A DNA stretch of 64,000 nucleotides from Dermanyssus gallinae (taxonomy: Eukaryota > Arthropoda > Arachnida > Mesostigmata > Dermanyssidae). The stretch is from assembly GCA_003439945.1 (NCBI GenBank), contig QVRM01001748.1:216173-280172 (forward strand). Reading direction: 5' to 3'. Each line of letters opens with the position of its first letter. The first letter of the stretch is position 1. Shown one piece after another: positions 23,501 to 33,968 of this stretch. Both the position numbers and the translations under genes were made by a program. The notes beneath the pieces are model-generated. The model was not told the DNA's origin and searched no databases. It worked only from the letters and a program-made list of their open reading frames with translations.

Positions 23501-25452
23501 CACCCCAATGAAGTTAGCAAAATGTGACAGTGCGTGTAAATGTACTTGATTCAGATATTTGTGTAAATACATACGTATATTGTCTCGTGCCATATAATAA
23601 CATATGACGCTGTGTGAAAATTTCCTGCTAACTGATTTGTTTTCATGTTGCAATGTTTATGTTAGTTTTTTTTGTTTGTTGTAGATATGTTTAGTGCTTA
23701 TTTTGTACATTACTGACAACTAAAGTGCTAAGTAAAGTACTAAAGTACTAAGTAAAGTAAATGTATATATATACATATATGTATTCCTAAAATAAATAAT
23801 AGGTTATAGTAATTTTATTACTCACCGAAAGACCTCTGCCGCGAATCATTTCATCCAGGTCCTTTTGATAATTGTGCTGCGACACAAACTGCTGACTCTT
23901 TGCTGCCACCTGTAGCCGACGAAGAGATAAAGAAGGCCACAAACAATAGAAGAGTTAGGGACTGCAGTGGCACTTTCGCTCCATATCCACAAATATCGCT
24001 ATAGATATATATAATATTATTTCATACGTGTTTTTTTTACAAACCAGTGCAATATACATATATATGCAAAAGTATACATCTAAATCGACATGCTGTCATG
24101 GATAGGTGAGACATCCATGAGTCGGCAACTCCCCACCTGCAAGAAATAGCTGTGTGTGTATCAGCTTGCTACCTCATCGATTAAAACAGATATGCTAAAA
24201 GGCTTCATCCGTGCTATATGTTACTACTTCCTTAACATCCTGATTTCGTCGGTTTGTTCCAGGTATTAAATCTTTGTCTTCCTTATCCATAACCCTCCAT
24301 CCCTCTCTCTCCCTCTCTCTCGCTATATATATATATATATACAATATATATATATATATATATATATGCGGCAAGAGCCACGTGAAAAGGTGATTGGTTG
24401 AAAAATGTTTGATTGACTCGTGGTCTCCCAGAAAGCAGACGTTCTGTTGCCACTTCAATCGTGCGGCCTGATGCTCCTTTACTTTTTCTGTAAGTTTTCT
24501 CTTGGAGAGCAAGGTGTCCGGACGAACAAAATATTCGGCGCAAGGCGGATCCGATAGTTCATAGCATAGAATGTAAGCCGATATATATGCATAGAAGGGC
24601 AAAAACGGCGTACATTTTGTTTTTTTTTTGTCATTATAGTTCCCCCCGCAGTTCAACCATTGTTGCTCTCATATCTCGTTCCGGAAAGATACTTCACGAG
24701 GTTTTCAAGCAGCTAAGTGGCACCGGGTCAAATCCGAAGAATAGAGAGGATGTTCGACAATTTGGAACTTTAGTTCCTAGTAATTTCCTGCACAGCTAAA
24801 CCTTAAAAAAAGCTTTAATTATAGCACGGCACTCGTTTTGTCACTGGAAGGACTGACGCGCTACAGCTGCGCGACCTGCTACAAACGCAATTCGCTGCCA
24901 CACACTTGACAGTTTCTCTTACGACGCGTCGAAGTGTTGATGACACGTGCGATAACTTCGCCAGTCATATACATTTCACTTCGGTGCCATTTATTTTAGT
25001 TGCTTCCGAAAAACGTCTCTCTCCGGCGCTACAGTCGGCATGAGCTTTTCGAACCTATAGACAGGCGATTGCTGCGAACTTTTTCAGCCACTAGTATATG
25101 CATACATGTAATAGTATATATATCTATTATGTATATATATCATATATATTTATATATATATATTTATATATATATATATAACATATAAATATATATGGTG
25201 TTCAGGCTCTGCTTAGCGCTTTGTGATACATACCTCTGCCATGCCGGGTGTATCGACGATGGCCGACGACCGAAAGTGTGGTGCGTGTGGCTTTGCAGAA
25301 GGGAGCGCCTTCGCACGAGATAAACGTGCGCAGCGTAAGGGCAAGCCCGCATGTTTTGCAACGAAACAGCCCCGATGGAAGCGCTGATCGAGCGCCCGCA
25401 GCTGCTCCGTCGGGTAGACCTGGCGTTGGCACGCCGCACACAGGTGAACCAT
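18291..25452 (-). CDS. Lasp: LASP-family LIM and SH3 domain actin-binding protein
   Basis: LASP proteins bind F-actin and localise to focal adhesions, membrane ruffles and muscle Z-lines. Exons in coding order: 25452-25234, 23909-23826, 23149-22999, 19378-19199, 18385-18291 (TAA). Phases are consistent: 0, 0, 1, 1. The order of parts is: LIM domain, two nebulin-like repeats (SQHNYQ in exon 2, SDVAYN in exon 3, following the VADxxxxLRxKK frame), a short Ser/Thr/Pro linker, and a C-terminal SH3 (RAVYTYEAVDSDEVSF, GWTT, TGRRGLAPGNYLEPV). The total of 242 residues compares with 261 in human LASP1; the linker is the shorter part. The LIM exon has two single-base frameshifts that cancel. The start ATG at 25452-25450 directly precedes the LIM domain, as in human. 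The 19378 acceptor is inferred mainly from phase. Confidence 0.9.
18560..18975. mobile_element. Diverged single arm of the palindromic TIR element (LASP intron)
   Basis: Between 18560 and 18975 the sequence follows the right arm of the element at 41838-42907 in order: gttatgatttt, aacttcattt, a run around cacgaacac, gtgtgcttagtttctgt, ctatgtcgggca, acaagactt, then ccattggaaaa and gagctctacaattccat. Only one arm is present and divergence is considerable, so this is an older copy. It lies in the 18386-19198 LASP intron. Confidence 0.7.
19199..19378 (-). CDS. Lasp: LASP exon 4, linker and first half of SH3
   Basis: Encodes a linker rich in Ser, Thr and Pro, then GRAFRAVYTYEAVDSDEVSF and DEGDLLIG. 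The usual ALYDY motif reads AVYTY, with Asp replaced by Thr. The exon stops at g|gtaggt (phase 1), which joins exactly to 18385. The acceptor at 19379-19380 (gagacag) has a poor pyrimidine tract but is the only one near the linker that fits phase 1. Confidence 0.85.
20000..20400 (+). mobile_element. LINE C-terminal remnant in LASP intron
   Basis: A plus-strand reading gives SWLLADARTGILDTRGTTKL, then CRISRENRRNVDHLVRECKR. This resembles the zinc-binding tail after the RT of many LINEs, with the second Cys lost. It is followed by (TA)n at 20451-20482. Decayed. Confidence 0.4.
20530..20585. repeat. (TA)n microsatellite in LASP intron
   Basis: About 28 units. A second tract lies at 20451-20482; both flank the short segment containing ttgttaaccccgtcacgagt. 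Confidence 0.95.
20586..20830. other. Segment open on both strands between (TA)n and unique DNA
   Basis: About 80 codons are open on both strands with non-repetitive composition (plus: RVVDEVLPAVRAVSGHISSE; minus: LIDNTSGGHDAFREIGSISD). I recognise neither reading. It abuts the (TA)n tract 20530-20585 inside a LASP intron and may be part of an unrecognised mobile element. Confidence 0.3.
21235..21490. repeat. Minisatellite built on taatggggtaactgga
   Basis: The core taatggggtaactgga (with variants) occurs about five times between 21241 and 21440. A larger module, including a run ending in gtgggccggtagtgtgg and ctccaacacac, is present at both ends (about 21241-21312 and 21421-21491). It lies in the large LASP intron. 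Confidence 0.75.
21830..22190 (-). mobile_element. LINE C-terminal remnant in LASP intron
   Basis: Minus-strand 22078-21836 reads SSDMYSCDSAEEDDIKHIFK, then ICAAFTADRTKLSRLLEW. The C-x2-x-ED-x2-H-x4-C pattern followed by a basic helix is the usual tail of LINE ORF2 proteins. The first Cys pair is partly lost and there is no RT nearby. Confidence 0.4.
22793..22997. repeat. Tandem duplication adjoining the LASP exon 3 donor
   Basis: Two direct copies of roughly 100 bp (about 22793-22890 and 22900-22997) share aactgct, catggg-taataaatgttgga, ctgattcaatga and catcgacgataaaccaaaac. The second copy carries a gaca-type expansion and ends at the exon 3 splice donor. Confidence 0.8.
22999..23149 (-). 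CDS. Lasp: LASP exon 3, second nebulin-like repeat
   Basis: Reads VADDMETLRVKKMGEVISDV then AYNGTLRRKKHMDEKRKTTE, parallel to human [20 protein letters not shown] then KYHEEFEKSRM. The actin-binding SDxxY core is present. It ends in phase 1 at the gttagt donor (22998). A tandem duplication of about 100 bp lies directly beyond that donor. Confidence 0.9.
23826..23909 (-). CDS. Lasp: LASP exon 2, first nebulin-like repeat
   Basis: The 84-nt phase-0 exon reads VAAKSQQFVSQHNYQKDLDE then MIRGRGLS. It aligns with human LASP1 [20 protein letters not shown] then EKNKGKGFS. Good acceptor (ctacag) and donor (gtgagt) flank it. Confidence 0.92.
25234..25452 (-). CDS. Lasp: LASP exon 1, LIM domain with two compensating frameshifts
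   Basis: The exon begins MVHLCAACQRQVYPTEQ and reads in frame as far as FHRGC. It then needs one extra base in the TTT run near 25367 to continue as RCKTCGLALTLRTFISCEG. At about 25289, just after FCKA, one base too many returns it to the first frame, giving HAPHFRSSAIVDTPGMAE and the donor gtatgt. With both corrections the ligands fit C-x2-C-x17-H-x2-C-x2-C-x2-C-x17-C-x2-H, and the spacing to VDTP equals human LASP1. Either two sequencing/assembly errors or two real mutations explain it; the intact remaining exons favour error. Confidence 0.85.
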
Positions 25453-25489
25453 TCTAACCGCTGTTGGCGTCTGCTTTTGTCGTTGTTGC

Positions 25490-25690
25490 TCGCGTAGTTC
25501 TGGTGACCTCGGAGGTCTTGGTGATTTTAGAGGTCGTAAAGAACTTAGAGGCTCTGGTAATTTTGGAGGTCCTGGCGAACCTGAACGTCGTAATAAACCT
25601 AGAGGTCCTGGCGAACCTGGAGGTCCTGGCGAACCTGGAGGTCCCGGCGAACCTGAAGGTCCTAGCAACTTAGGTCCTGATGAACTAAGG
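25490..25690. repeat. Collagen-like 9/18-bp minisatellite just upstream of the LASP start
   Basis: Units such as ggtcctggcgaacctgga repeat with variation. On the plus strand this reads as Gly-x-y triplets (GPGEPGGPGEPGGPGEPEGP); on the minus strand it is an open, Pro/Ser/Gly-rich reading in frame with the LASP ATG. No ATG occurs in that upstream minus-strand frame before the stop, so I treat it as untranslated or intronic sequence. Confidence 0.75.
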
Positions 25691-27062
25691 CGTCCTGATG
25701 AACTTGGAGGAAGCCCTGGGGGACTTTACAGCCTCTGCACTTCCTCGTCCTTCTGGTTTGGCCGGTCGCTCGATAGGAGATGATAACGGCTATGATAAGG
25801 CTCCAGGTTGTGCTGCTTCTAGGATTTCTGCAATAAAACAAAAAAAAGAGACGCGTTTACGAGAATCGCAAAACAACGATATATGCATATGAGATGCAGT
25901 ATCATCCTCATCACCGTCGCTACCATCAGATGTTTGAGAGAAGAATAGCGGTTCCATTCGGAAACATCTGAACTTTCTCGGAACTGAGAGTTAGCCCGTG
26001 TAATAGCTGCAGACGTACATATAAAACTGTGTCATATTTGTGTGTTCGAATCTTTGTTAGCGCGGGGCTGCTGGCTGTGTGTTGTGTGTTTATGAATGCG
26101 TTCGTACATATATAGTTATTGGCAGTTATGTCATAATATTGCTCGGTAAAGCTAACAACTGTGACAACCTTAACCAAAAGAAAGCCGAAAACAACATTTC
26201 CTCTTGTGTGGTGCGGTTCAGTATGGGACAGTGAGTACACAGTGAGAACCATCGGCAACCAACGGCTATTCGTTTGCTTTTTACTCTCGCACACTTCCTC
26301 CATCGAATTCGTCTTTTTGTCCATGCAGCTGCTGTGTGTCCTGGTGATGCTCTGACGATTCAGTTATTTCCATATTCGGTAATAATTATCATCATCAGCG
26401 AGCAGGAAGTTGTATAGTATATCACAGATTACTAGCTTGTTTATGTGCCCTTGCTGTTACAGCATGCAATTAGCCCTCGGCAATCACTTTCTATCGATAG
26501 ATAGATAGATAGAAGATGAATTACGCGGGTTTATAATTAGCTATTCGCTAGTACGCCACGAATACGATTTGCGCGGTCGCGACTGACCGCAATTATCAGA
26601 CATTCGGGCCGACTATGGCTGATACTACTATACGGTTGGCGTTGTTGCTTTTCACTTCTGTTGATCAAAACGGAACAGTCTTTCGAGCTCAACCATCACT
26701 TGAGCCTCAATTTGTCCAAAGTTTGCCTCACCTAGCAAGCTGTTGTTTGACCAAAAAATAAGTAAGTATTCAGTACGTGTTTCGCAAATTCGACCGCACA
26801 GAAACCGTTCGAATAACTTGGCCACATCATATTGAACAATTGCTTTTGCATTTTCGCCCTCTGCCTCTTCGTGTTTTCGTCCACATGTTCTCTCCTTGAT
26901 ATACTCGAATATGCATGCGTTTACTTGAGAACTCAGAGAGAATGACAAGGTGGCAGATGCTGGACAGTCAACAGCCTAAAGTCATACATCGGATATCGAC
27001 CTAGTTGACCTTGGAGTTTCAAGGGTAAACGCGATTATACAATCGCCCTGCTTTTCACTTAC

Positions 27063-27116
<54 letters not shown>

Positions 27117-27287
27117 CCTGCCTATATTGTTAAGTTTCCAAACACGATATGGTGCCAAACAACAGGTACAGAAGAGAAAAAAAGCAAACGACGCAGAGAG
27201 AGCTCACTCGAAACGCTAAGGATCTATGGACGTTCTCGATAGCTGCTAGAATTAAAAGTATTTTTAAAGAGGTTGTCTTTTATTCTA

Positions 27288-27549
27288 GACTATCCTCCGT
27301 CCCCTGGCTTGGAGCTTAACCAGAGGTGTATCTTCAATGCCCCGATGGCCGGACATGTTAAGATATCTAGGTTCTCCCCGACAGTTTCTGTGGCAGCATG
27401 GCCGCTGACTCTCAGCGGTGTATGGTTTATCATCTACTCAAGGAGCATCGCTCAAAGAAAATTCGACCAACAACAGGGATCGAACCGGCGACACCCCAGT
27501 GGATGGCAACTATGACTAGTGCATTAGTCCCCTAGACCACGCCGCCACT
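27288..27549 (-). mobile_element. tRNA-derived SINE (family C)
   Basis: On the minus strand the head looks like a tRNA: GCGTGGTCTAGGGG as an A-box-like segment and GCCGGTTCGATCCC as a good B box, with tRNA-like spacing. A body of about 190 bp follows. The body recurs at 45121-45336 and, more diverged, near 5570. The match to the pol III promoter is seen directly; classing it as a SINE is inference from the repeated body. Confidence 0.65.
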
Positions 27550-29476
27550 CGATGGCTGCTGCAAACATTACGCTCAATATACAGCGCACTATGAGTGTTT
27601 CTGCCGAATCTGCTCCGAATTATTTCGATGTGGGTGAAGTGCGGGTCATTATATTGATGACTCGTTATCGGCATCCAATTTACCCGCGCTTGTTTATTAG
27701 CAGGATGAAGTTGATGTGCCGGCAATCTTTTAGCATAATTCGCTTTTGAATGGAGGCGAGGAGCCACGCCGGATAGCCTGGCCAGGTGTAATCTCAGCCA
27801 AATCAGGATGTCAGAGGTGTAATCTCGGTCGAATCAGTCAAATCTGATAGCCACCTCGATAGCCGCCTTCAGAATCTGTGTTGCGTGTGGGGGTGTAAGA
27901 CAGTGTGCCTGTTTATGTACGTATGTGTATAGGCGCGCTTGTCTGCTTGTATCCGTCTATAGATCAGTCGGTGCAATCATTGTTGGCGACATCACAAATA
28001 CAATAGAATAATAATTAGCCCAATTACTTAATGAGCCATTTGCAACATGCTGGTTTTCCTTTATGCCCTGTCGACACGTGCATAGTGCAAACGTAAGCCT
28101 CGAAATCCGATACGATCTCAACTGCAAGGACAAAGAACCTTTTAATAGCCTTCCCAGTGTGTAACCTAGCCTAGCTTACTAATCTGCACTCAATAATGGA
28201 AGTCTTAATCGCTTTTAGAAAACGACCTTGTCGGTCGTCGATATTTTTTTCTTCTGATTTCAAAAGAAGAAAGCTCGTGGGAAGCGTAAACAATCTGCGT
28301 GTTACAGACCCGAAAGTCTTTCTTGCAACGCGCCAAAACGTGTTGATAATATGCGTGATAATTTCGCCAATTACATGCATTTTCTCTTCAATATCATTGT
28401 TCCTTGATGATGACGGCACTAATCTTACCTTCGATATTCTCATTTTTTTGCCAGTTTTAGTTTACTGCAGGAAACGACGGAGCAGCTATTTAGAGGGATT
28501 GCACAACATAGTAGATAGAGAACTAATCATTTAGAAGAGCCGCATTGCTCATGGTTTCGATCGATCAGTGCATGCGCAGGTTCAACGACGAACGAAGAAT
28601 GGTAAAGACAAGCTGAGTTCAAATAATAGACCAGTTGAAACAAACGCGGAGTGTGTTGTGGAGATCTGATTGCGCTTCCCAAACTCGCTGAGCAAAAGAC
28701 CAGGGCTTTTCCTGAAGTTCCGTTACAACACAATTGACGTGTGGTGGCTGATAATGGTACTTGATATACCACTATATGTCACTTGAGAATCCAGATCGTT
28801 ATCATCGAAAACTACATGCAAACGTAGCCACACGACTGACTGTTTTATTTCATAGCAAAAACGTGGCTTAGTTTTATCATTTTTTCTAGCATATATGCTG
28901 TTTTTAATTCCCCATTTATTGCGCCGGACAGTTAAGTAAGTGGTGCGTAGCGCAATTCTGCTCGCAGAGCCGACAAGCGCATTAAGAAATTTCAAGGGGA
29001 AGATATTCTAGTCTCTCGATCTCCGCCGTTGTTTGTGTTACCTTTTCCCTGACCAGTTTCACCAATAACTGGTAGAGCGGTGGATTGTAGGTATGTCCAG
29101 TCACAGCGGAAGTCACAGCCTCTATTATGGGCGCATGGCAAACTCGAAGCGGCTTCTGATCCTGATGCAAAGGCAGAAAGAGGGTACTCGCCACGTGTAC
29201 GTCGTGAAACACCTCTCGAGAGAATTAAAATTCGCCTATGTCAGATAGACGATCCACCGCCTATCCAGGCTGTATGCTATCGCTTTGAAAGCGCCTTTAG
29301 CATAAGGATACGCATAGCTGCGCTGATGAAAAGCCCTCACTGGAATTGAATGGCATTGGTTGTCTGTATATTTATGTGCAATCCCTTAGCAAATCCCTCA
29401 CGCTGGGCACACTCCACACACTTCTAACTTTGGCATAGCAGAATAAAGGATTTCGTACGAATCGCGTAGTCCCTCT

Positions 29477-29637
29477 TTAGATTTAACGTCCACGGTACTG
29501 CTTTTCGCATTGCTTCATACACGGACCCCCATAAATACAAATGTGCAACAGTGGGGTTCGAAGCCCGCGCACCTACCTAGTGTCTCTCCCGGTCGAAAGG
29601 CGCAGGCGATTGCACCCACCACGCCACCGGCCTCGAC
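29477..29637 (-). mobile_element. tRNA-derived SINE (family A), copy 1
   Basis: The minus strand begins with a tRNA-like head (GGTGGCGTGGTGGGTGCAAT, B box near GGGCTTCGAACCCC). It ends in a tail with the conserved segments ttgcgaaaagcagt and ggacgttaaat. Five more copies lie in the window at 40356-40512, 43051-43232, 50405-50549, 53890-54055 and 60318-60472. Confidence 0.75.
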
Positions 29638-30899
29638 AAACGCAGAGGTCTAATCAGGCCATGGTGACTAAGGCGGCGAGTTCTGGAGAACTACAAACGG
29701 AACTTGCAAAGACTGAAATTATGCCACTTCATCAGTAGCATCGTGCATATCATCCCTGGACTGAAGCGAGGGTAGCTTTACGGAAGCTCGGTCCGTAACA
29801 TAGCCGTGCAAGTGGACGAACAAAACCTCTGTTTCGCGTACGTCGACCGGGGATTGGCAGATTTATTCTTTGAGCTTATATATATAGATAGGCGTAGGTG
29901 TTGTTAGAAACAAAACCTGACTCCAGAACCGGAGCACATTTCTGGCTGACGTGTGTTGTGAAACCTATGCGTTTCAGGTGTTGCCCTCCTTTCTTGCTCT
30001 TTAGCCCGCAGCGCCAGGTCACGATGCGTCAGTTGCCATATAAGCGAGGGCCGACAGAACACACCTTTTTCTAACTTGCAAAACGATATCTGGATTTCTA
30101 GGGGTTATCGCACTTTCTAGAATGGATCAAGACATTCTCTGGTGGAAAGACGCTTGCTATTGTACTGGCCTTCCTCCAATAGGGCGCTCAATCTGCTTGC
30201 CACTCTGCCAACCGTCTTCCCCCATATTCCGCCACAGAGTTCGACTGGCGGTTTGGATTAGTTAGCGGCAAGAGAGTCGGCTATGCCACGTGGACGCGCA
30301 GGGGAGGAGCGGACTAGAACGAGTCTCGCCGTCAATCATTAGCCGAGCATGGGAGGAAGGGCAGAAATCCCCGGGGTTTAGTGGGCTTGCGGGTTCCATC
30401 AGCGGGCTAGTCCACATGCAGCCGTCGGCTCGTGACGCATGTGCATTCATGCATTCCCGAAACCTTCCAAACGAGAGCTAACAAAGAGAAAAAAGAAGCA
30501 ATCTCAACTGTTTCGACAGCGGTCTTTTTAAAGATCGCCGCCAAACGGAATTACGGCTCATCTTTACTTGGCGTGTTTCCAGTAGACGGGCGCCAGTAGA
30601 GTGGTGAGTTATCACCGATGGACAGCTTAGTTCGGCCGCCCACGGTCCGGCTGATGACGCCACAATTATCTTACACGCGTACAGAGGCCGATTGACACAT
30701 CGATAACAATGGACTAGCGTTAAAATCGTTTGTTAGAGACCGGCAACCAGTTCGCGGGCGTAACAAGCTGTTAGGGTCGCCCAGCAATTGTTGTATTGTT
30801 GTTGTTGTTGCTGTTGTCGTTGCGGCTGCTGCTGCTGTTGTTGTTGTTGTTGTTGGTGGCGGCATTTGCTAGTTTAACGCCTCGAGCCGGTTTGACCAG

Positions 30900-31400
30900 C
30901 AGTGCTAAAAATCCCGTGTATAAATACCATCATCACGTCGCGGCCAGTGCTCGTGGCGGGATCTATCTAGCAAACTATCAATAGCCAAATACCGAGAACA
31001 AAAAGGGAGGAGACGTTGACATTGGTACTGCACCACCGGCCGAAACCACCGCGGTTCACCAACACGGCGATTGCTGTCGCTGCCGCTGCGCTGCGACGCG
31101 TTCGCGGATCGCCGGAATCGCATAGGAGGACTAAAGCGAGCGAGCGAGCGTGGTGCAAGAAGAAGCGCGGCACGCCATTGTGTTGCCGTCCGTCATATGC
31201 GTTCACCGCAATACTGCTGCTGCTGCTGAGAAAGAGAAAAAAATGGCTCCCTAAATGGCGGCGTCTGCCGCCCGTCACGGCTTTGCGGTGGTGGTGGTAG
31301 TGGTGGTGGCGTGCCCGTAAGCCGTCGGAGACGCACGTGCCCGGCGTTAATTAATTACTTTACGAACGTGGACCGCGAGTAATGGGGAGTGGGGTCGACG
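30900..31400. promoter_or_regulatory. GC- and CpG-richer segment, possible promoter/5' UTR
   Basis: Against an AT-rich background this stretch is visibly rich in CpG (gacgcgttcgcggatcgccg, gcgagcgagcgagcg) with ctg and ggt runs, and there is a TATA-like gtataaatacc at about 30917. It could be the promoter or first exon of a transcript such as an upstream LASP exon, but nothing connects them in the sequence. Confidence 0.3.
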
Positions 31401-31884
31401 TCAAAGAATCGTTTCACACGCTTTAAATTGCGTTTCACCTGACGTTCATTTTTGTAAACACGCACGCAGACATATATATATATATATACATATCCGGGTA
31501 AAGTCACCGTAATTTATAGACCCCATTTACGACTGGGGCAAAAGCGGTCGAGCTCAGGAAAATACCATCAGCATGGTTTCAATTATATATATATATATAT
31601 ATATACATACATATCTAGCGCACTTAGCTGATATCGCAAATTCATAGCGATGAAAATAGATGTATCCAGAATTTGCATAGTAGGAAAACGCCGCTTAGAG
31701 ATGAGTCTTTAGTAATCGCATTTAAATGTGATTCGCTTTGTCTCACGGCTAGCAGGCGGCTGTAAGGATGTGACAAACACGGGTTTGTCATATGCTTGTA
31801 ATGCGACATGACCTTGCAAAAAGCTGGTCTAGGTGTAAATTCTCGGTAAAGCCTTTGAATGAAGACGGTATGATCGTTATATTT

Positions 31885-31933
<49 letters not shown>

Positions 31934-32794
31934 TTATATTTAGATCCGGGCTGGGTAAATGTGTTTATGTTATATCAAAATGTTTTAGAACAACCAACAA
32001 TCTAGCGCTTTGCCAGTTCTGACCGAACCGCCGGGCATACCGCAACGTGGTATCGATCACATTTGCCCCAGTACTGTGTCTGCATCGACATCCATTCTGT
32101 GCTTTATAAAAACTCTCCACGTTGCACAGAACGTGATAAAATCCGTGGGCTGCTGCTGTTCCATAAATACCTATGTCCTCCTCAGTAATTTTGGTTCGCC
32201 CGTTGCACATATGAACGTCGAAGGTGCACGTTTTTTTATTCGATTTCATCGTTTTTGCAGATATTCCATCAGCCAGTAGGCCACCCTCCAACCGGTGAAC
32301 AATAACCGTATTCTCGCATGTATTCAATAGCGCCAAAAAAACCCTCTATAGAAAGAAAAACGTCACCCCGTCAACTAGATGCAAGTCGTCTACTCCTATC
32401 TTATCCTATATTAGTGAAATACCATATGTGGCAATAGGTGCTATCTGTATTTTGAAAACAGCGATTGTTGCATGAATCGGCGCCATGCCGTGGCGGTTTC
32501 TGCACGCTTCTCGCCAACCACCTTATAATAAGAACGACGTGTTCATCACGAAAGCGAAGCGCTCGGTGTACATGCGAACGTATCCGACAAAACTATTGTC
32601 CAGCCGGACGGCTCAACGTTCACCATAAGACATTATGAACCTCGTCAGATCGTACAGCTATTGTTACGCTGAGTGCGGCCGAGAAACAGATTTATATACA
32701 TATATATATATATAGAAAATATTGTGATGATTTATTAATCATTTACAATACGTTTGCACACTTGGCAGTGCTCGCCTTCTATATATATGTAAAT

Positions 32795-32861
<67 letters not shown>

Positions 32862-33924
32862 CTAGTTTTCTAGCTTTCTGGTCTCTAGCACATAAACTGG
32901 GTTTCCGACGACGTCGCTACCGGCAATCAGTATTTGTGTCTGCAATTTTTTTCTAACATTTTTCACTTGTCAGTATAACAGAACTCTACAGCATGGATAC
33001 GACAATAGTGCTGTGTACCACTCTGTAGCGCAGAGCGACCAGTGGAGACCAAGCTAAAATGTATGTCAATTTGAGCCTGGAGCCGCGCCTCAAATGTTTT
33101 GGTGAATTTCAGCTCGGTTCACTGTTGTTTATGCCGTGGCAAGCGATTTCATCAGACACACGTTCCGCTCGAGCGCCGCCTGAACTCTGAAGCGGTCGTC
33201 GCTATCACCAAAGTACTTGTCCTCTATTTGCGTGCTACCCTCAGGAAGAGCCCCTAGCTCACCTCGACGTTCTCTTTTAGCGGAACCTCGATTTTCGTTC
33301 CTTCGGCCTCGAACTACAAAAGCTCTACTCTGCCAAATGCTAGTCTTACAAGTACTGCTACGAGACCATTATTGGCAAAAAAATTAGCTCGCAGCGCCAG
33401 CGAGGGGCGGACAGAATCACGTGCGCGCTGCTTCAATCTACTCAGCTCTACCCCCAGCCTAACATATCTCTTGGTCGGCTCTCGCATCGTTTGCTTGCCT
33501 CCTAAGGGACAAGGTTGCTAACAACAACAACGACGAAGACGACAGTACTATGCAAGCCAGTAGCTCGGAACTGAGTGCACATGATATATGTATATATATA
33601 TATATATAGTAGAGAGGTATCATTACAAATGTACGTACACTATACTCGTATATATAAACATCGTCGGCAACTCTTATGAGAAACCATAAGAAGGATTTCA
33701 TCGAAGATGGGCATGTGCGGAATCTCGCAGATTCATGGGTTCGATTCCGGCGCGTAAAATCTACCGACTGTCACTTATGTATCCCGCCGGCACCTAGCCA
33801 TCTATATATATATTATATATATATTTATATTAATGTGGATATACATTTGTAATATTACCTCGCTCCTGGCTTTTTCAACCGAAAGCACATTAAACGGAAA
33901 CCCGTCGTTTTATTTGATCTTACT

Positions 33925-33968
<44 letters not shown>

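Larger units (their letters stand above)
25700..30200. other. Intergenic region with scattered repeats, no gene recognised
   Basis: I see no exon with conserved protein similarity. Contents: (TA)n at 27067-27114, a GATA run at 26497-26515, the SINE-like repeats at 27288-27549 and 29477-29637, and a repeat shared with 24.9-25.1 kb at about 28290-28400. The minus-strand 98-codon frame 26948-26652 has no recognisable similarity. Confidence 0.5.

Noticed and set aside
24300..24400. CRISPR-like or phage features anywhere in the window
   Set aside because: The DNA is eukaryotic; tandem repeats here are microsatellites or minisatellites without unique spacers of even length.
25490..25690. Collagen gene on the plus strand
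   Set aside because: Gly-x-y triplets extend for only about 15-20 units with interruptions, and the DNA is a visible minisatellite.
26652..26948. 98-codon minus-strand frame
   Set aside because: No recognisable motif, no splice context and no repetition; it may be chance.
33738..33800. tRNA gene suggested by gggttcgattccggcgcg
   Set aside because: Only a B-box-like segment is present; I cannot fold acceptor and anticodon arms around it.
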